The notes under the pieces were generated by a model that saw nothing but the letters and a program-made list of their open reading frames with translations, was not told the origin of the DNA and did no database searches. The position numbers were made by a program, and so were the translations under genes. Of a DNA stretch of 53,047 nucleotides, positions 1-8,734 are shown piece by piece. Origin of the DNA: Maricaulis sp. (GTDB lineage Bacteria > Pseudomonadota > Alphaproteobacteria > Caulobacterales > Maricaulaceae); assembly GCA_029251785.1 (NCBI GenBank), contig JAQXCQ010000180.1, positions 1 through 53,047 on the forward strand. The letters are read 5' to 3'. Every line of letters begins with the position of its first letter. Position 1 is the stretch's first letter.

Positions 1-39
1 GCCGGGTCGTACAATGAATCCATGAAGTGGGAGGCCTGA
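1..39 (+). CDS. 3' end of an unidentified upstream gene
   Basis: From base 1 a frame reads AGSYNESMKWEA and ends at a TGA at 37-39, five bases before the ATG of the next gene. The short gap and shared strand suggest the tail of an upstream gene in the same operon as the sulfotransferase fusion and exporter. Twelve residues are too few to name a family. Confidence 0.4.
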   Translation, partial: AGSYNESMKWEA

Positions 40-44
40 CTCAC

Positions 45-1484
45 ATGGCCAAAGTAGATCTGGTTTTTCGGCAAATCGATGAACGCACACGCGATGTGGC
101 GCTTGAGTTGGCGATCGAAAACATCCAGCCGGACAAGGTCCATATCATCGATGATGTTCGCCCGTTTACCGAATGCGTCAACCAGATGCTGCGCATCGAT
201 CATGATTGCGACTATGTCGTCTATGTCGATGCTGACTGCCTGATCCTCGAGGACATGCGCGAATTTATCGACCAGTGCGATGCGCCTTATGTCGACTCCT
301 ACGTGACCGATCGTTTTCGCGGGCGCATCCACTGTGGGGTTCACATCACCCGCATTGATCTGGTGCGCAAAATGGCCGCAACCCAGTTGCCCGAAGACGA
401 CATGAAATACGTGCTGCGGCCAGAATCACGGTTGCGCAATCTGGCCATGAAGCCCATGGGGATGAGCAAGCAATTCCGTAATTTTGACACTCTGCACGAT
501 CACTTCCAATCCTATCACCACATCTTCATGAAATACGCATTGCGCGAACTTCGGTCCCGAACCGCGGTTCAACTCAAGCGCTTGAAGAGTTCAATGGAAA
601 GCTGGGATATCAATTCAGACAAGCCCTGCGATTTGTTCGTGGCGCGACATGCTGTGGAATATGCCCAAAACTATATGGCCTCCAATGCCAGCCCCGACCA
701 GGTGCATGCCTTCATCGAAGATTTGCCCAATCACGCAACCAAGGAAATCGAACGCCTTGGACTTGAAGATCGTGGTGAGTTCACGCGTGCCGAACTGGAA
801 GCCTGGCTGGATGAATCCAACAGCCACGTATCTTATGGCGCTGGAACCAAGGCCGGCAAAGTATTTGGTCTCGGACTATCAAGAACCGGCACACGTAGCC
901 TGACCAGCGCCCTGCAAATTCTGGGTTATGACTGTTCACACTATCCGATCGATGAAGACACTTATGTGGAGCTTTCAAACGGCCAGTACGATCTGACATT
1001 GCTTAAATATCATGACGGTCTGACCGACATCACCGTCGCACCGTTTTTTGAGCAATTCGACAAAGCCTATCCGGGCAGCAAATTCGTGCTGACCGTTCGC
1101 GATACCGATGCCTGGCTGAAGTCCTGTTCGCGGCATTGGTATAATCGCCCGGCCTTCAAGGACACGAAAGACCCGGACGAGGAAGTGCATTTGCGCATGC
1201 GCCAATTCCTGCGGGCCGCGGTGTACGGTTGTTATAACTTCGTGCCCAACCGGTTTGTTTCAGTCTATGAGCGACATGTCCGCACGGTGATGGAATACTT
1301 CAAGGACCGCCCTGAAGACCTGCTGATCATCGATGTGTGTTCCGGCGAGGGCTTTGAAAAACTTGCGCCCTTCCTGAAGCGACCCATTCCGACCGAGCCC
1401 TTTCCACACAAGGGATCGGTCTTATCCCGGAAGATGGCCGCCGCCGAAGCTGATGCGGCCAAGGCATCCAGCAAGGTCGCCTGA
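45..1484 (+). CDS. glycosyltransferase-like / sulfotransferase fusion protein
   Basis: The 479-residue product appears to have two parts. Residues 1 to about 110 look like a nucleotide-sugar transferase fold, with a hydrophobic strand ending in the acidic motif VDADC (residues about 61-65) as in GT-A enzymes. Residues about 273-440 resemble PAPS-dependent sulfotransferases of the Sulfotransfer_4 type: a 5'-phosphosulfate loop GLSRTGTRSL near residue 278 and a later FVLTVRDTDAWLKS strand-helix. A helical stretch of about 150 residues joins them. An in-frame GTG lies at 27, but ATG 45 is preferred because GGGAGG sits 10 bases before it and the previous gene stops at 39. An ABC exporter follows 6 bases after the stop, so a sulfated, exported glycan or metabolite is a reasonable inference. 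The acceptor is unknown. Confidence 0.75.
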   Translation: MAKVDLVFRQIDERTRDVALELAIENIQPDKVHIIDDVRPFTECVNQMLRIDHDCDYVVYVDADCLILEDMREFIDQCDAPYVDSYVTDRFRGRIHCGVHITRIDLVRKMAATQLPEDDMKYVLRPESRLRNLAMKPMGMSKQFRNFDTLHDHFQSYHHIFMKYALRELRSRTAVQLKRLKSSMESWDINSDKPCDLFVARHAVEYAQNYMASNASPDQVHAFIEDLPNHATKEIERLGLEDRGEFTRAELEAWLDESNSHVSYGAGTKAGKVFGLGLSRTGTRSLTSALQILGYDCSHYPIDEDTYVELSNGQYDLTLLKYHDGLTDITVAPFFEQFDKAYPGSKFVLTVRDTDAWLKSCSRHWYNRPAFKDTKDPDEEVHLRMRQFLRAAVYGCYNFVPNRFVSVYERHVRTVMEYFKDRPEDLLIIDVCSGEGFEKLAPFLKRPIPTEPFPHKGSVLSRKMAAAEADAAKASSKVA

Positions 1485-1490
1485 CCCTGC

Positions 1491-3332
1491 ATGGACACTA
1501 ACGAGACAGCCGACATCCGCCCGCCCTCCTTCCGGGAAGGACTGTCTCACGCCCTGCGAACTTTGGGCCTGATCTGGGATTCTTCGAGGGGGCTAACATT
1601 GATCGTCGCCTTTTTGACGATCATCGTAGCGACCACACCCCTGGCCGCCGCCGCTGTCTCTCAATTGATTGTTGATAGTGTCATAGCCGCTATCGATACC
1701 GGCACATCCGCCGACCGGGAGACTGCAATTATTTGGGTCGCGGTCGAAGCGGCCATATTGACTCTGTTATTGGGCGCTCGGCGCATGATGCTGTTTTTCA
1801 AGGCACGCCTGCACGCTGAACTTGGTTATGCGGTCAACACGCTCATTCTGGAAAAATCAGCGCGCTTTGATCTGCAGCAAATCGAGCGCCCTGATATTCA
1901 ACAACAATTGGTTTTGGCGCGCCAGCACGCGGCCAACAGGCCCTACAGCTTGGTCAATCGCTTGTTTTCCGGGGTCCAGAATGCGTTGACCCTGGTCGGT
2001 GCCGCGCTGCTCTTATTCAGTTTTTCGCCTTGGCTAATTGCCCTGGTTATCGGCGGTGGCCTGCCGTTGTTTCTCGGCGATTTGCTGTTCTCAGGCACGG
2101 CGTTCAAATTCTACACCGGTCGGACACCGCAAATGCGTGAGCGGTCCTATCTGGAAAGTCTCCTGACCGGGGACGCCCTCGCCCAGGAGCGACTTCACTA
2201 CGGGACCGGGCCGGCGATCATGGATCGCTACAACACGCTGTTTAGCTGGCTTTACGTCAAGGATCGAAGCCTTCAGGCCCGCCGTGCCTTTGCTCAAACT
2301 GCATTGGGAATCGTCAGCTCAATGGTTTTTCTGGGCGGCAAGGTGATGATCGTTCTCGCTACGATCGAGTCCCGCATCAGCCTCGGGCAAATGACGATGC
2401 TGGTCACCCTTCTCAAACAGGGCCAGAGCGCAGTCACCGGGCTTCTTGCCTCGTTTAATGGCGCGTTCGAGGACATACTCTACGTCTCAAATCTATATGC
2501 CCTGCTGGACACCTCCGAGACCTTTGTCACCGGCGGCCCTTCAGGCCAGCAAAGTGATACCGCTTCTGCGGCCACCGCGCCTCGGGGGTTGTGTATGACC
2601 GATGTCACCTTCACCTACCCGGGGCAGAAGAAACCAGCCCTGGATCGGGTAAGCCTGTCGATTCCGCCGGGCAGCCGAGTCGGTATTGTTGGTGCCAACG
2701 GGTCCGGCAAGTCCACGCTGATTAAACTGCTCATCGGCCTCTACACCCCGCAATCCGGTCAAGTGTGTCTGGATGGACAGAGTATCGCGCAATGGGATCG
2801 CGCCAGTTTGGGGCGGCGCATCGGTGCTATGTTTCAACCCTTCACGCGTTACAAACTATCCGCCCGAGACAATATCGCTGCGGGCCTCGGACTCACCGCC
2901 ATTGACGATAAAGATCTTTTCGAGGCGGCAGAAAGCGGTTTGGCAAAGGATCTAATTCACGATCTTCCAGCCGGTCTGGACACACGCTTGTCTAAACGCT
3001 TTCTCGACGGCCGTGAATTATCGGGCGGACAATGGCAGCGACTCGCAATGGCGCGCGCATTCGTCAACAAACAGGCCGACATATTGATCTTGGATGAACC
3101 GACGGCCGCCATGGATCCACTTGCCGAAGCGGAATTCATGACACGCGATTTTGGCGATAAGACCTGTATTCTTATCAGTCACAGGCTGTCCAATATCCGT
3201 CAGGCCGATCTGATCCTTGTGCTCGACGAAGGACGTTTGATCGAAACCGGAACGCACGAGACCCTGATGCTGAAAGGCGGACTCTATGCCCGATTATTCC
3301 ACACCCAGGCGGAAAATTATAAAAACTCCTGA
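1491..3332 (+). CDS. ABC exporter, fused membrane and ATPase domains
   Basis: The 613-residue half-transporter has a six-helix membrane domain in the first 330 or so residues and a C-terminal ATPase. The ATPase shows Walker A GANGSGKST (401-409), a Q-loop MFQPF, the signature LSGGQWQRLAMARA starting near 510, Walker B ILILDEP near 533 and a switch histidine in LISHRLS. The GGQWQ form of the signature is common in NisT-type peptide exporters, but there is no C39 peptidase domain at the N terminus. It would work as a homodimer in the inner membrane. It starts 6 bases after the sulfotransferase fusion and is probably co-transcribed with it. Cargo is not deducible; a peptide, lipid or sulfated glycoconjugate are all possible. 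Confidence 0.85.
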   Translation: MDTNETADIRPPSFREGLSHALRTLGLIWDSSRGLTLIVAFLTIIVATTPLAAAAVSQLIVDSVIAAIDTGTSADRETAIIWVAVEAAILTLLLGARRMMLFFKARLHAELGYAVNTLILEKSARFDLQQIERPDIQQQLVLARQHAANRPYSLVNRLFSGVQNALTLVGAALLLFSFSPWLIALVIGGGLPLFLGDLLFSGTAFKFYTGRTPQMRERSYLESLLTGDALAQERLHYGTGPAIMDRYNTLFSWLYVKDRSLQARRAFAQTALGIVSSMVFLGGKVMIVLATIESRISLGQMTMLVTLLKQGQSAVTGLLASFNGAFEDILYVSNLYALLDTSETFVTGGPSGQQSDTASAATAPRGLCMTDVTFTYPGQKKPALDRVSLSIPPGSRVGIVGANGSGKSTLIKLLIGLYTPQSGQVCLDGQSIAQWDRASLGRRIGAMFQPFTRYKLSARDNIAAGLGLTAIDDKDLFEAAESGLAKDLIHDLPAGLDTRLSKRFLDGRELSGGQWQRLAMARAFVNKQADILILDEPTAAMDPLAEAEFMTRDFGDKTCILISHRLSNIRQADLILVLDEGRLIETGTHETLMLKGGLYARLFHTQAENYKNS

Positions 3333-3347
3333 ACCCAAATGAAACAG

Positions 3348-3370
3348 GCGACGGATCATAAATCCGCCGC
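3348..3370. terminator. stem-loop between convergent genes
   Basis: GCGACGGAT and AATCCGCCGC form a 9-bp stem with one mismatch around a short AT-rich loop, between the stop of the exporter and the stop of the minus-strand secreted protease. There is no strong T-run on either side, so termination is plausible but weakly supported. Confidence 0.4.
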
Positions 3371-3412
3371 CCGTATTCAAGGACAAAACCGATGCCGTAA
3401 TCGCAAGTTCGA

Positions 3413-6400
3413 TTACCCAGCCCAGCCTTCGGGCTCTTCGGTAATGACCAGGAAGCCCGCATCATCGATCGCGGTCGCCATGGGATCGAGCACGAGACCA
3501 AATTCAGCCGCGCTATTCTCCGTTAGGGTTACGCCTTCGGCGCCTTCTGACGTCAGCATCTCGAACCCATCCACATCCGGAATTGGCAAGTCGTGTTGAC
3601 CCATCAACGCAATTGGATCCGCCGATTGGCCAAAGTCACTCAACCCGCCCAGCGCTGTAAATCCAGCCAAATTAATCGATGACATTGCCGGCGCATCGTC
3701 ATCGGTCAAGGCCAGCATGCCATTACCGTCCCGAACAATACCTACGTCGAGAGGCGCCAATGGAATGGCTAAATCCAAGGCTATTTCCGAAACATCCAGC
3801 ACTGCCATTACGTCCGGCTGATCATCCACCTTGGACGCCACCAAGTGATCCGCAACCAATACACTCTGGTTTTCCGGAGCATCGGGGTCGATCTCCTTGT
3901 ACACATGATTGCCTTTATGATCGTGATCATGGCCGTCATCATGATCATGATTGTCACGATCATCCAACTTCGTAGACACCAGGTGATCAGCAACCAGAAC
4001 ACTCTGGTTTTCCGGGGCATCAGGATCAATTTCCTTGAACACATGATTGCCCTTGTAATGGTCACCATGATCGTCGTCATGATCATGATGGTCGCCGCGC
4101 GGAATTTGGAAATCCGCGTTGGGAGCAGAGACCTCAAACGTTTGCGTCGCGGCGAAGAACATATCAAAGCTTAGGTCAGAGCGAGTGTCCTCAATATTCG
4201 TCCACACGTTATCGATCCAGTCATTGCGAATGCCTGCGATCATCAGTCCGATATCGAGTGCATCGATCGGATTTGCCGCATCAGACTGTTTGGCCAAGTT
4301 AAGCACCGGCGCCGAGGTCGCATTGTAATCAATTGATTCAATGCTGATCAGTTCCGTCGTATCGCCCGTAATAATGTGGGTGACCACGGTGTTTCCTGAA
4401 CCGTTTGTGGTGACATTATAAGCCGACTCCAAGCCGGAGAAGACTGCGGTATCGGTTCCCGCACCGCCGTCAAACACGTCAGACCCACCGCTAGAAATGA
4501 ATCGATCATTGCCCGCATTGCCGGTCAAAACATTATTCGCGTCATTGCCAATCAGCGTGTCATTACCGGTACCACCGATGGCATTCTCTATAACCGTGCC
4601 GCGGGCAATGGAAATATTCCCGGTTGCACCCAGCGTGCTCGAAAATGATTCCGCCCGAAGATCCAGAGTTTGATTGGCGCTGGAACCAGAGAAATCAAAT
4701 GTGTCCGTGCCACCAGAATCAAAGACCGCGTATGAAACGACCCGAGCCAATGCCGTCGGATCATAAACATCACTTCCGGTATTGGTATTAAACCCGTAGA
4801 TGGTGTCGCCTAACCGGGTGGTCGTGGACAGCCCATACATGTTCTGGATCGCGAGAATATCAGCGACCTGTGGGCCCGCCACATAAGCAAAATTGGCGTT
4901 GGTGAAGGTATTTTCACTCTGACTGAAATACGACATCACCGTAGTCTGCCATGAATCATTCAAATAGATGGCATCAACGGCGTAATCTGCAGAACCGTTG
5001 TATGGGCCGGCATGGCCAAGGCCGAGTGCATGTCCAATTTCGTGAATAAAGGTCTGGAACGCGTAGCCATCCAGACGCCCTTCCGCCAGATCAGCCCAGT
5101 CAATTGCCACATTGATGCTTGCCGCGGTTATGAAGGAGCCCGACACCGTTGTGTTAGCAAATGCGCCATCTTCATCATCATCAAAGACGATTTGGCCGCC
5201 AATCGCGACTGCGTTAAACAAGATGCCGGTCAAATCGGACCAGTGCTGCAGTGCAGCACGGGCCAGAAACTGTCCCTGAACTGTCAGAGCGGTGATATTC
5301 ACCGTAATAATATCACCTTCACCCGCATCCCAAGCCCGGGCCGATCGGCTGGTGCTCTCCCAATAACCATTCTCCAAATAATCGGCGATCTGGTCATTGG
5401 TATACTCGGTCAGCGGTGCCAGCGCACTCAGGCCAAGCGTATACGTGCCGGTATAATCAAGGTCGGAACCATTGGTCCATGCGTCGGCCTCGACATAATA
5501 AACCCCGGTTGTCTGGACGGTGACAGCAAGAAGTGAATTGCGCCCCGGGCCGCCATCATCATTTTCAGCGACCAGGTTTCCGAACGCATCATAGAGGCGG
5601 ACCAGTGGGTCCTCGAGCGGATTTGCACCACTGCCATCAAGAGAGAAGCCGTAGCGCTGACCCGCAACAAGCTCAACCCGGATCCAGTCAGTATCGCCCA
5701 ACACTTCAAGTTCACCGACATAGGTATCGCCAAGCGCGAGAGTGATAGGTGTCGATGCATCACCCGGGACATCGTTGGATTCGTTCACATCGGTGACCGT
5801 TACCGTCACCGCCTGATCGGTGGAATTAACCCCGTCCGAGGCTGTAACCGTGAAATCATAGTCATTATCCGCACCAGAATCGGCAGGTGCTTCAAAATCT
5901 GGAGCCGACAAGAATGTCACGACACCCGTCGCCGAATCGATCGTAAACAGAGCCGAATCCGTACCTGACAGAGAGTAGACCAACGTCGTTCCTGCATCGC
6001 CATCAGTGGCATCTGCATCGTAGGCGCTGGTTTGATCCTCAGCGACTGAGGCCGTCGCACCCGACGTGAAGACCGGAGAATTATCATTCTCGTCCGTCAC
6101 TGAAATTGTCACGGCCTGATCAGTGTTATTCGAACCGTCTGTCGCCCGAATTGTAACTTGGTAGTTATTATCTCCACCGACGTCGCCCGGGTTTTCAAAA
6201 TCCGGAGCTGCGATGAATGTGAGGGCACCACTGGCACTGTCGATATCGAACAGTGCAGCATCTGCCCCGCCGACGATTGAGAATGTCGGTGTATCGCCGT
6301 CTGGGTCGGTCGCCGTCGCTGTATAAACGGTTCCCGTCGCATTTTCTGCGGTCGATCCTGCGCCACCCGACGTGAAGACCGGCGCGTTGTCATTACCGTC

Positions 6401-8341
6401 CGTGACTTCAATAGAGACGTTCTGCTGAGTTGAATTGGTCCCATCAGACGCCGTCACTGTGATTTCGTAAAAATTGTCGCCGTCATCATCCAAAGGCGTT
6501 TCAAAATCGGGAGACGCATTAAACGTTACGACCCCAGTACTGGAATTAATACTAAAGTGCCCGGCATCAATACCTGAGATGCTGTAGATTAGAGCGGTTC
6601 CGGCATCGGCATCCGTCGCGTCTGCATCATAAGCCGTCACCGTGCCTTCTACGACGGCCGAGGTGGTGGCTGATGTGAAGACGGGCGAATTATCGTTCAA
6701 ATCCGTCACGGAAATCGTGACGTTTTGATCGACATTGTTCACGCCATCTGTTGCCCGAACGGTAATCTCGTAATCGTTATCGCCATCATCATCACCGGCA
6801 GCTTCGAAATCCGGCGGTGTAATAAACGAAACAACGCCTGACGTCGCATCAATCGTGAACAAGGACGCATCGACACCGCCAACAATCGCATAGGTCGGTG
6901 AGGTCAAATCGTCATCACTCGCCGCGGCCGTATAAGCCTCGGTGGTATTTTCGGCGACGCTGGCTGAGGTTGCCGAGGTGAATACCGGCGCTTCATTCAC
7001 ATCCGTCACATTGATGGTAACCGCCTGATCGGTGGAATTGCTCCCGTCCGACGCCGTTACGATTATATCGAAGGATGTTCCGGTTGGGTCCTCAAAGTCT
7101 GGTGCCTTCCGAAAGACGACGACGCCGGTGCTGGCATTGATATTAAACAATGCAGCATCGGTTCCAGAGATAGAATAGGTAATCGCGGACGAGCCATCTG
7201 CATCCGTCGCCACAGCTGTATAGGCCGACGTCTGATTTTCAGCCACCGAAGCGCTAGCTCCAGATGAGAAGACTGGCGAGAACTCGTTTGAGTCGGTCAC
7301 TGTGATCGAGACTGACTGATCGGTGGACACGCCCCCATCCGACGCCGTCACGATCACGTCATAGACATTGTCCCCATCATCATCACCAGGGGCTTCATAA
7401 TCAGGTGCCGCAATGAACGTAACTGCGCCGGTGCTTGCATCGATATTGAACAGGGCGGCATCAACACCAGAGATCGAATAGGTAACGGCAGCGCCTTCCG
7501 GGTCTGCTGCAACCGCCGTAAAGGCAGCTGTTTGATTCTCAGCAACAGTCGCGGTTGTGGCAGATGAAAAGACCGGGGCCTCATCAACATTATCGACGGT
7601 TATGGTGACGGTTTGATCAGTGTTATTGAGGCCATCATTCGCCCGAATAGTCACTTCATAAACATTGTCGGTATCCGCATCATCGGGATTTTCATGGTCC
7701 GGTGTGGAATTAAAGGTCAACACACCTGTTGTAGCGTTGATGCTGAAGTCCGCGGCATCCGCACCACCAACGATCGAGAATGTAACCGTATTGCCATCAG
7801 CATCCGTGGCGGTGGCGGTGTAAACCGCTCCGGTATCATTTTCGTCAAATGAGGCAGAGGTCGCCGATGTGAAAACCGGGGGATTAGTATTGGGTGGAGG
7901 GGCAGGAGGAGGCGAATCACCACCGCCACCACCGCCGCCGCCAGCTGCAGCAGCAAGCGCGCCGCCACCGGCAATTCCAAGGAGAGCGCCGCCCCCACCG
8001 CCACCAGCAGCGGCAGCACCGATTATGCCGGCGGCTTCAAGAGATGTGGTACTTAAATAGACAATCCCGTTTTCCACCACTACATCCGCTGCGGCGATCA
8101 ACACGGTTTGTCCGTTCGACAATGTCAGCTGAACCGAACCGTCGGAGAGCACTTGGACATCACTTACATTGCTTAAATCCGAAGTGGCTTGAAACCCCTC
8201 TGGAGGAGCTCCCTGCGCAGCCGCTTGCGCTCCGGCGCTCAAAGCTGCCGCGCCTGCGAGCGCAAGCGCAACACCAGTCAGCTTGCCGGGCTTCTTATCG
8301 AGTGATGTAGTTTCATCACCAATTTTCGGATTTTTTGTCAT
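3413..8341 (-). CDS. giant secreted cadherin-repeat / serralysin-type metalloprotease with RTX and His-rich repeats
   Basis: The 1642-residue protein has, in order: a lysine-rich N terminus and hydrophobic Ala/Leu segment (about 20-42); a Gly/Ala- then Pro-rich linker (about 100-152); seven cadherin-like repeats of about 100 residues (153-855); a PPC domain (about 860-970); a peptidase M10 domain with zinc motif HEIGHALGLGH (about 1100-1110) and Met-turn VMSYFS; an M10-type C-terminal segment with RTX nonapeptides GGTGNDTLIGNDANN (about 1254-1300); two 46-residue His/Asp-rich repeats (1416-1507); and an acidic C-terminal tail. An upstream in-frame ATG lies at 8386, but ATG 8341 has GGGGA seven bases before it. 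The adjacent type I secretion genes are on the same strand and are its likely exporter. Serralysins bind Zn and Ca; adhesion through the cadherin repeats is inference. Confidence 0.9.
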   Translation of the reverse strand: MTKNPKIGDETTSLDKKPGKLTGVALALAGAAALSAGAQAAAQGAPPEGFQATSDLSNVSDVQVLSDGSVQLTLSNGQTVLIAAADVVVENGIVYLSTTSLEAAGIIGAAAAGGGGGGALLGIAGGGALAAAAGGGGGGGGDSPPPAPPPNTNPPVFTSATSASFDENDTGAVYTATATDADGNTVTFSIVGGADAADFSINATTGVLTFNSTPDHENPDDADTDNVYEVTIRANDGLNNTDQTVTITVDNVDEAPVFSSATTATVAENQTAAFTAVAADPEGAAVTYSISGVDAALFNIDASTGAVTFIAAPDYEAPGDDDGDNVYDVIVTASDGGVSTDQSVSITVTDSNEFSPVFSSGASASVAENQTSAYTAVATDADGSSAITYSISGTDAALFNINASTGVVVFRKAPDFEDPTGTSFDIIVTASDGSNSTDQAVTINVTDVNEAPVFTSATSASVAENTTEAYTAAASDDDLTSPTYAIVGGVDASLFTIDATSGVVSFITPPDFEAAGDDDGDNDYEITVRATDGVNNVDQNVTISVTDLNDNSPVFTSATTSAVVEGTVTAYDADATDADAGTALIYSISGIDAGHFSINSSTGVVTFNASPDFETPLDDDGDNFYEITVTASDGTNSTQQNVSIEVTDGNDNAPVFTSGGAGSTAENATGTVYTATATDPDGDTPTFSIVGGADAALFDIDSASGALTFIAAPDFENPGDVGGDNNYQVTIRATDGSNNTDQAVTISVTDENDNSPVFTSGATASVAEDQTSAYDADATDGDAGTTLVYSLSGTDSALFTIDSATGVVTFLSAPDFEAPADSGADNDYDFTVTASDGVNSTDQAVTVTVTDVNESNDVPGDASTPITLALGDTYVGELEVLGDTDWIRVELVAGQRYGFSLDGSGANPLEDPLVRLYDAFGNLVAENDDGGPGRNSLLAVTVQTTGVYYVEADAWTNGSDLDYTGTYTLGLSALAPLTEYTNDQIADYLENGYWESTSRSARAWDAGEGDIITVNITALTVQGQFLARAALQHWSDLTGILFNAVAIGGQIVFDDDEDGAFANTTVSGSFITAASINVAIDWADLAEGRLDGYAFQTFIHEIGHALGLGHAGPYNGSADYAVDAIYLNDSWQTTVMSYFSQSENTFTNANFAYVAGPQVADILAIQNMYGLSTTTRLGDTIYGFNTNTGSDVYDPTALARVVSYAVFDSGGTDTFDFSGSSANQTLDLRAESFSSTLGATGNISIARGTVIENAIGGTGNDTLIGNDANNVLTGNAGNDRFISSGGSDVFDGGAGTDTAVFSGLESAYNVTTNGSGNTVVTHIITGDTTELISIESIDYNATSAPVLNLAKQSDAANPIDALDIGLMIAGIRNDWIDNVWTNIEDTRSDLSFDMFFAATQTFEVSAPNADFQIPRGDHHDHDDDHGDHYKGNHVFKEIDPDAPENQSVLVADHLVSTKLDDRDNHDHDDGHDHDHKGNHVYKEIDPDAPENQSVLVADHLVASKVDDQPDVMAVLDVSEIALDLAIPLAPLDVGIVRDGNGMLALTDDDAPAMSSINLAGFTALGGLSDFGQSADPIALMGQHDLPIPDVDGFEMLTSEGAEGVTLTENSAAEFGLVLDPMATAIDDAGFLVITEEPEGWAG
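3821..4096 (-). repeat. tandem 138-bp (46-residue) His/Asp-rich repeat, two copies
   Basis: Two near-identical in-frame units, 3959-4096 and 3821-3958, each encode a His/Asp-rich run (such as HDHDDGHDHDHKGNH) followed by the motif KEIDPDAPENQSVLVADHLV. The second part is identical in both copies. The period is exactly 138 bp, a multiple of three. The composition suggests binding of Zn, Ni or Cu, which is inference. Confidence 0.9.
5775..7885 (-). repeat. seven cadherin-like repeats within the secreted protease gene
   Basis: Seven units of about 97-102 residues each begin with [AS]PVFTS or PPVFTS and end with ITVTDxNE or DxNDN. Each has an AENxT segment, FxIDxxTGxVTF, a PDFExPxDDDGDN calcium-type loop and an ASDGxNSTDQxV strand. 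The units are diverged, not recent copies, and fit extracellular Ca-dependent rods. Confidence 0.88.
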
Positions 8342-8734
8342 AATTTTTCCCCGAGTATCGACCGTCTGTGATCGAACTGCCTTCAATTGCCGCCAAGACC
8401 ACTCGACGCATCCTGCAGGTCGCGTCGCTAATATGGCTCACATCTGTCGTGCGATACCATTGGGGTATGGAGATTGTCTGAATTTCAAGCTCAGCTCATG
8501 CCGCAAAGTTATTTAAACTCGCAACAATGATGCACCGCTCATTATCCAGTTACGCTCCCCCAAACACCGTCGTCTCTAATCCCGTCAAACTAGCGCTACA
8601 GCGGGCAAACCGTCCAGTAAAAAGGGTTTGTGTCGGTACTTTTTCTGCACGCAATGCGTGAGGTTTCGACTCACTACCCGTGGCGATGCTTTATCGAACT
8701 CGCCGCCGCACTCCCCAGTCGCGGGAATTTAATT
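8342..8734. other. intergenic region, leader of the secreted protease
   Basis: About 390 bases separate the TolC-like gene from the protease start. I see no plausible ORF with a ribosome site. There is a short CACGC/GCGTG inverted repeat near 8650 and an AGCGCT palindrome near 8593, but no T-rich terminator and no promoter that I can place firmly. The length suggests the protease has its own promoter here. Confidence 0.4.

Noticed and set aside
5775-7885. CRISPR-like or satellite repeat
   Set aside because: The periodicity of about 300 bp is explained by diverged protein-coding cadherin repeats in frame.
7869-8310. Pro-, His- and Gln-rich plus-strand ORFs
   Set aside because: They are antisense to the Gly/Ala- and Pro-rich linker of the secreted protease.
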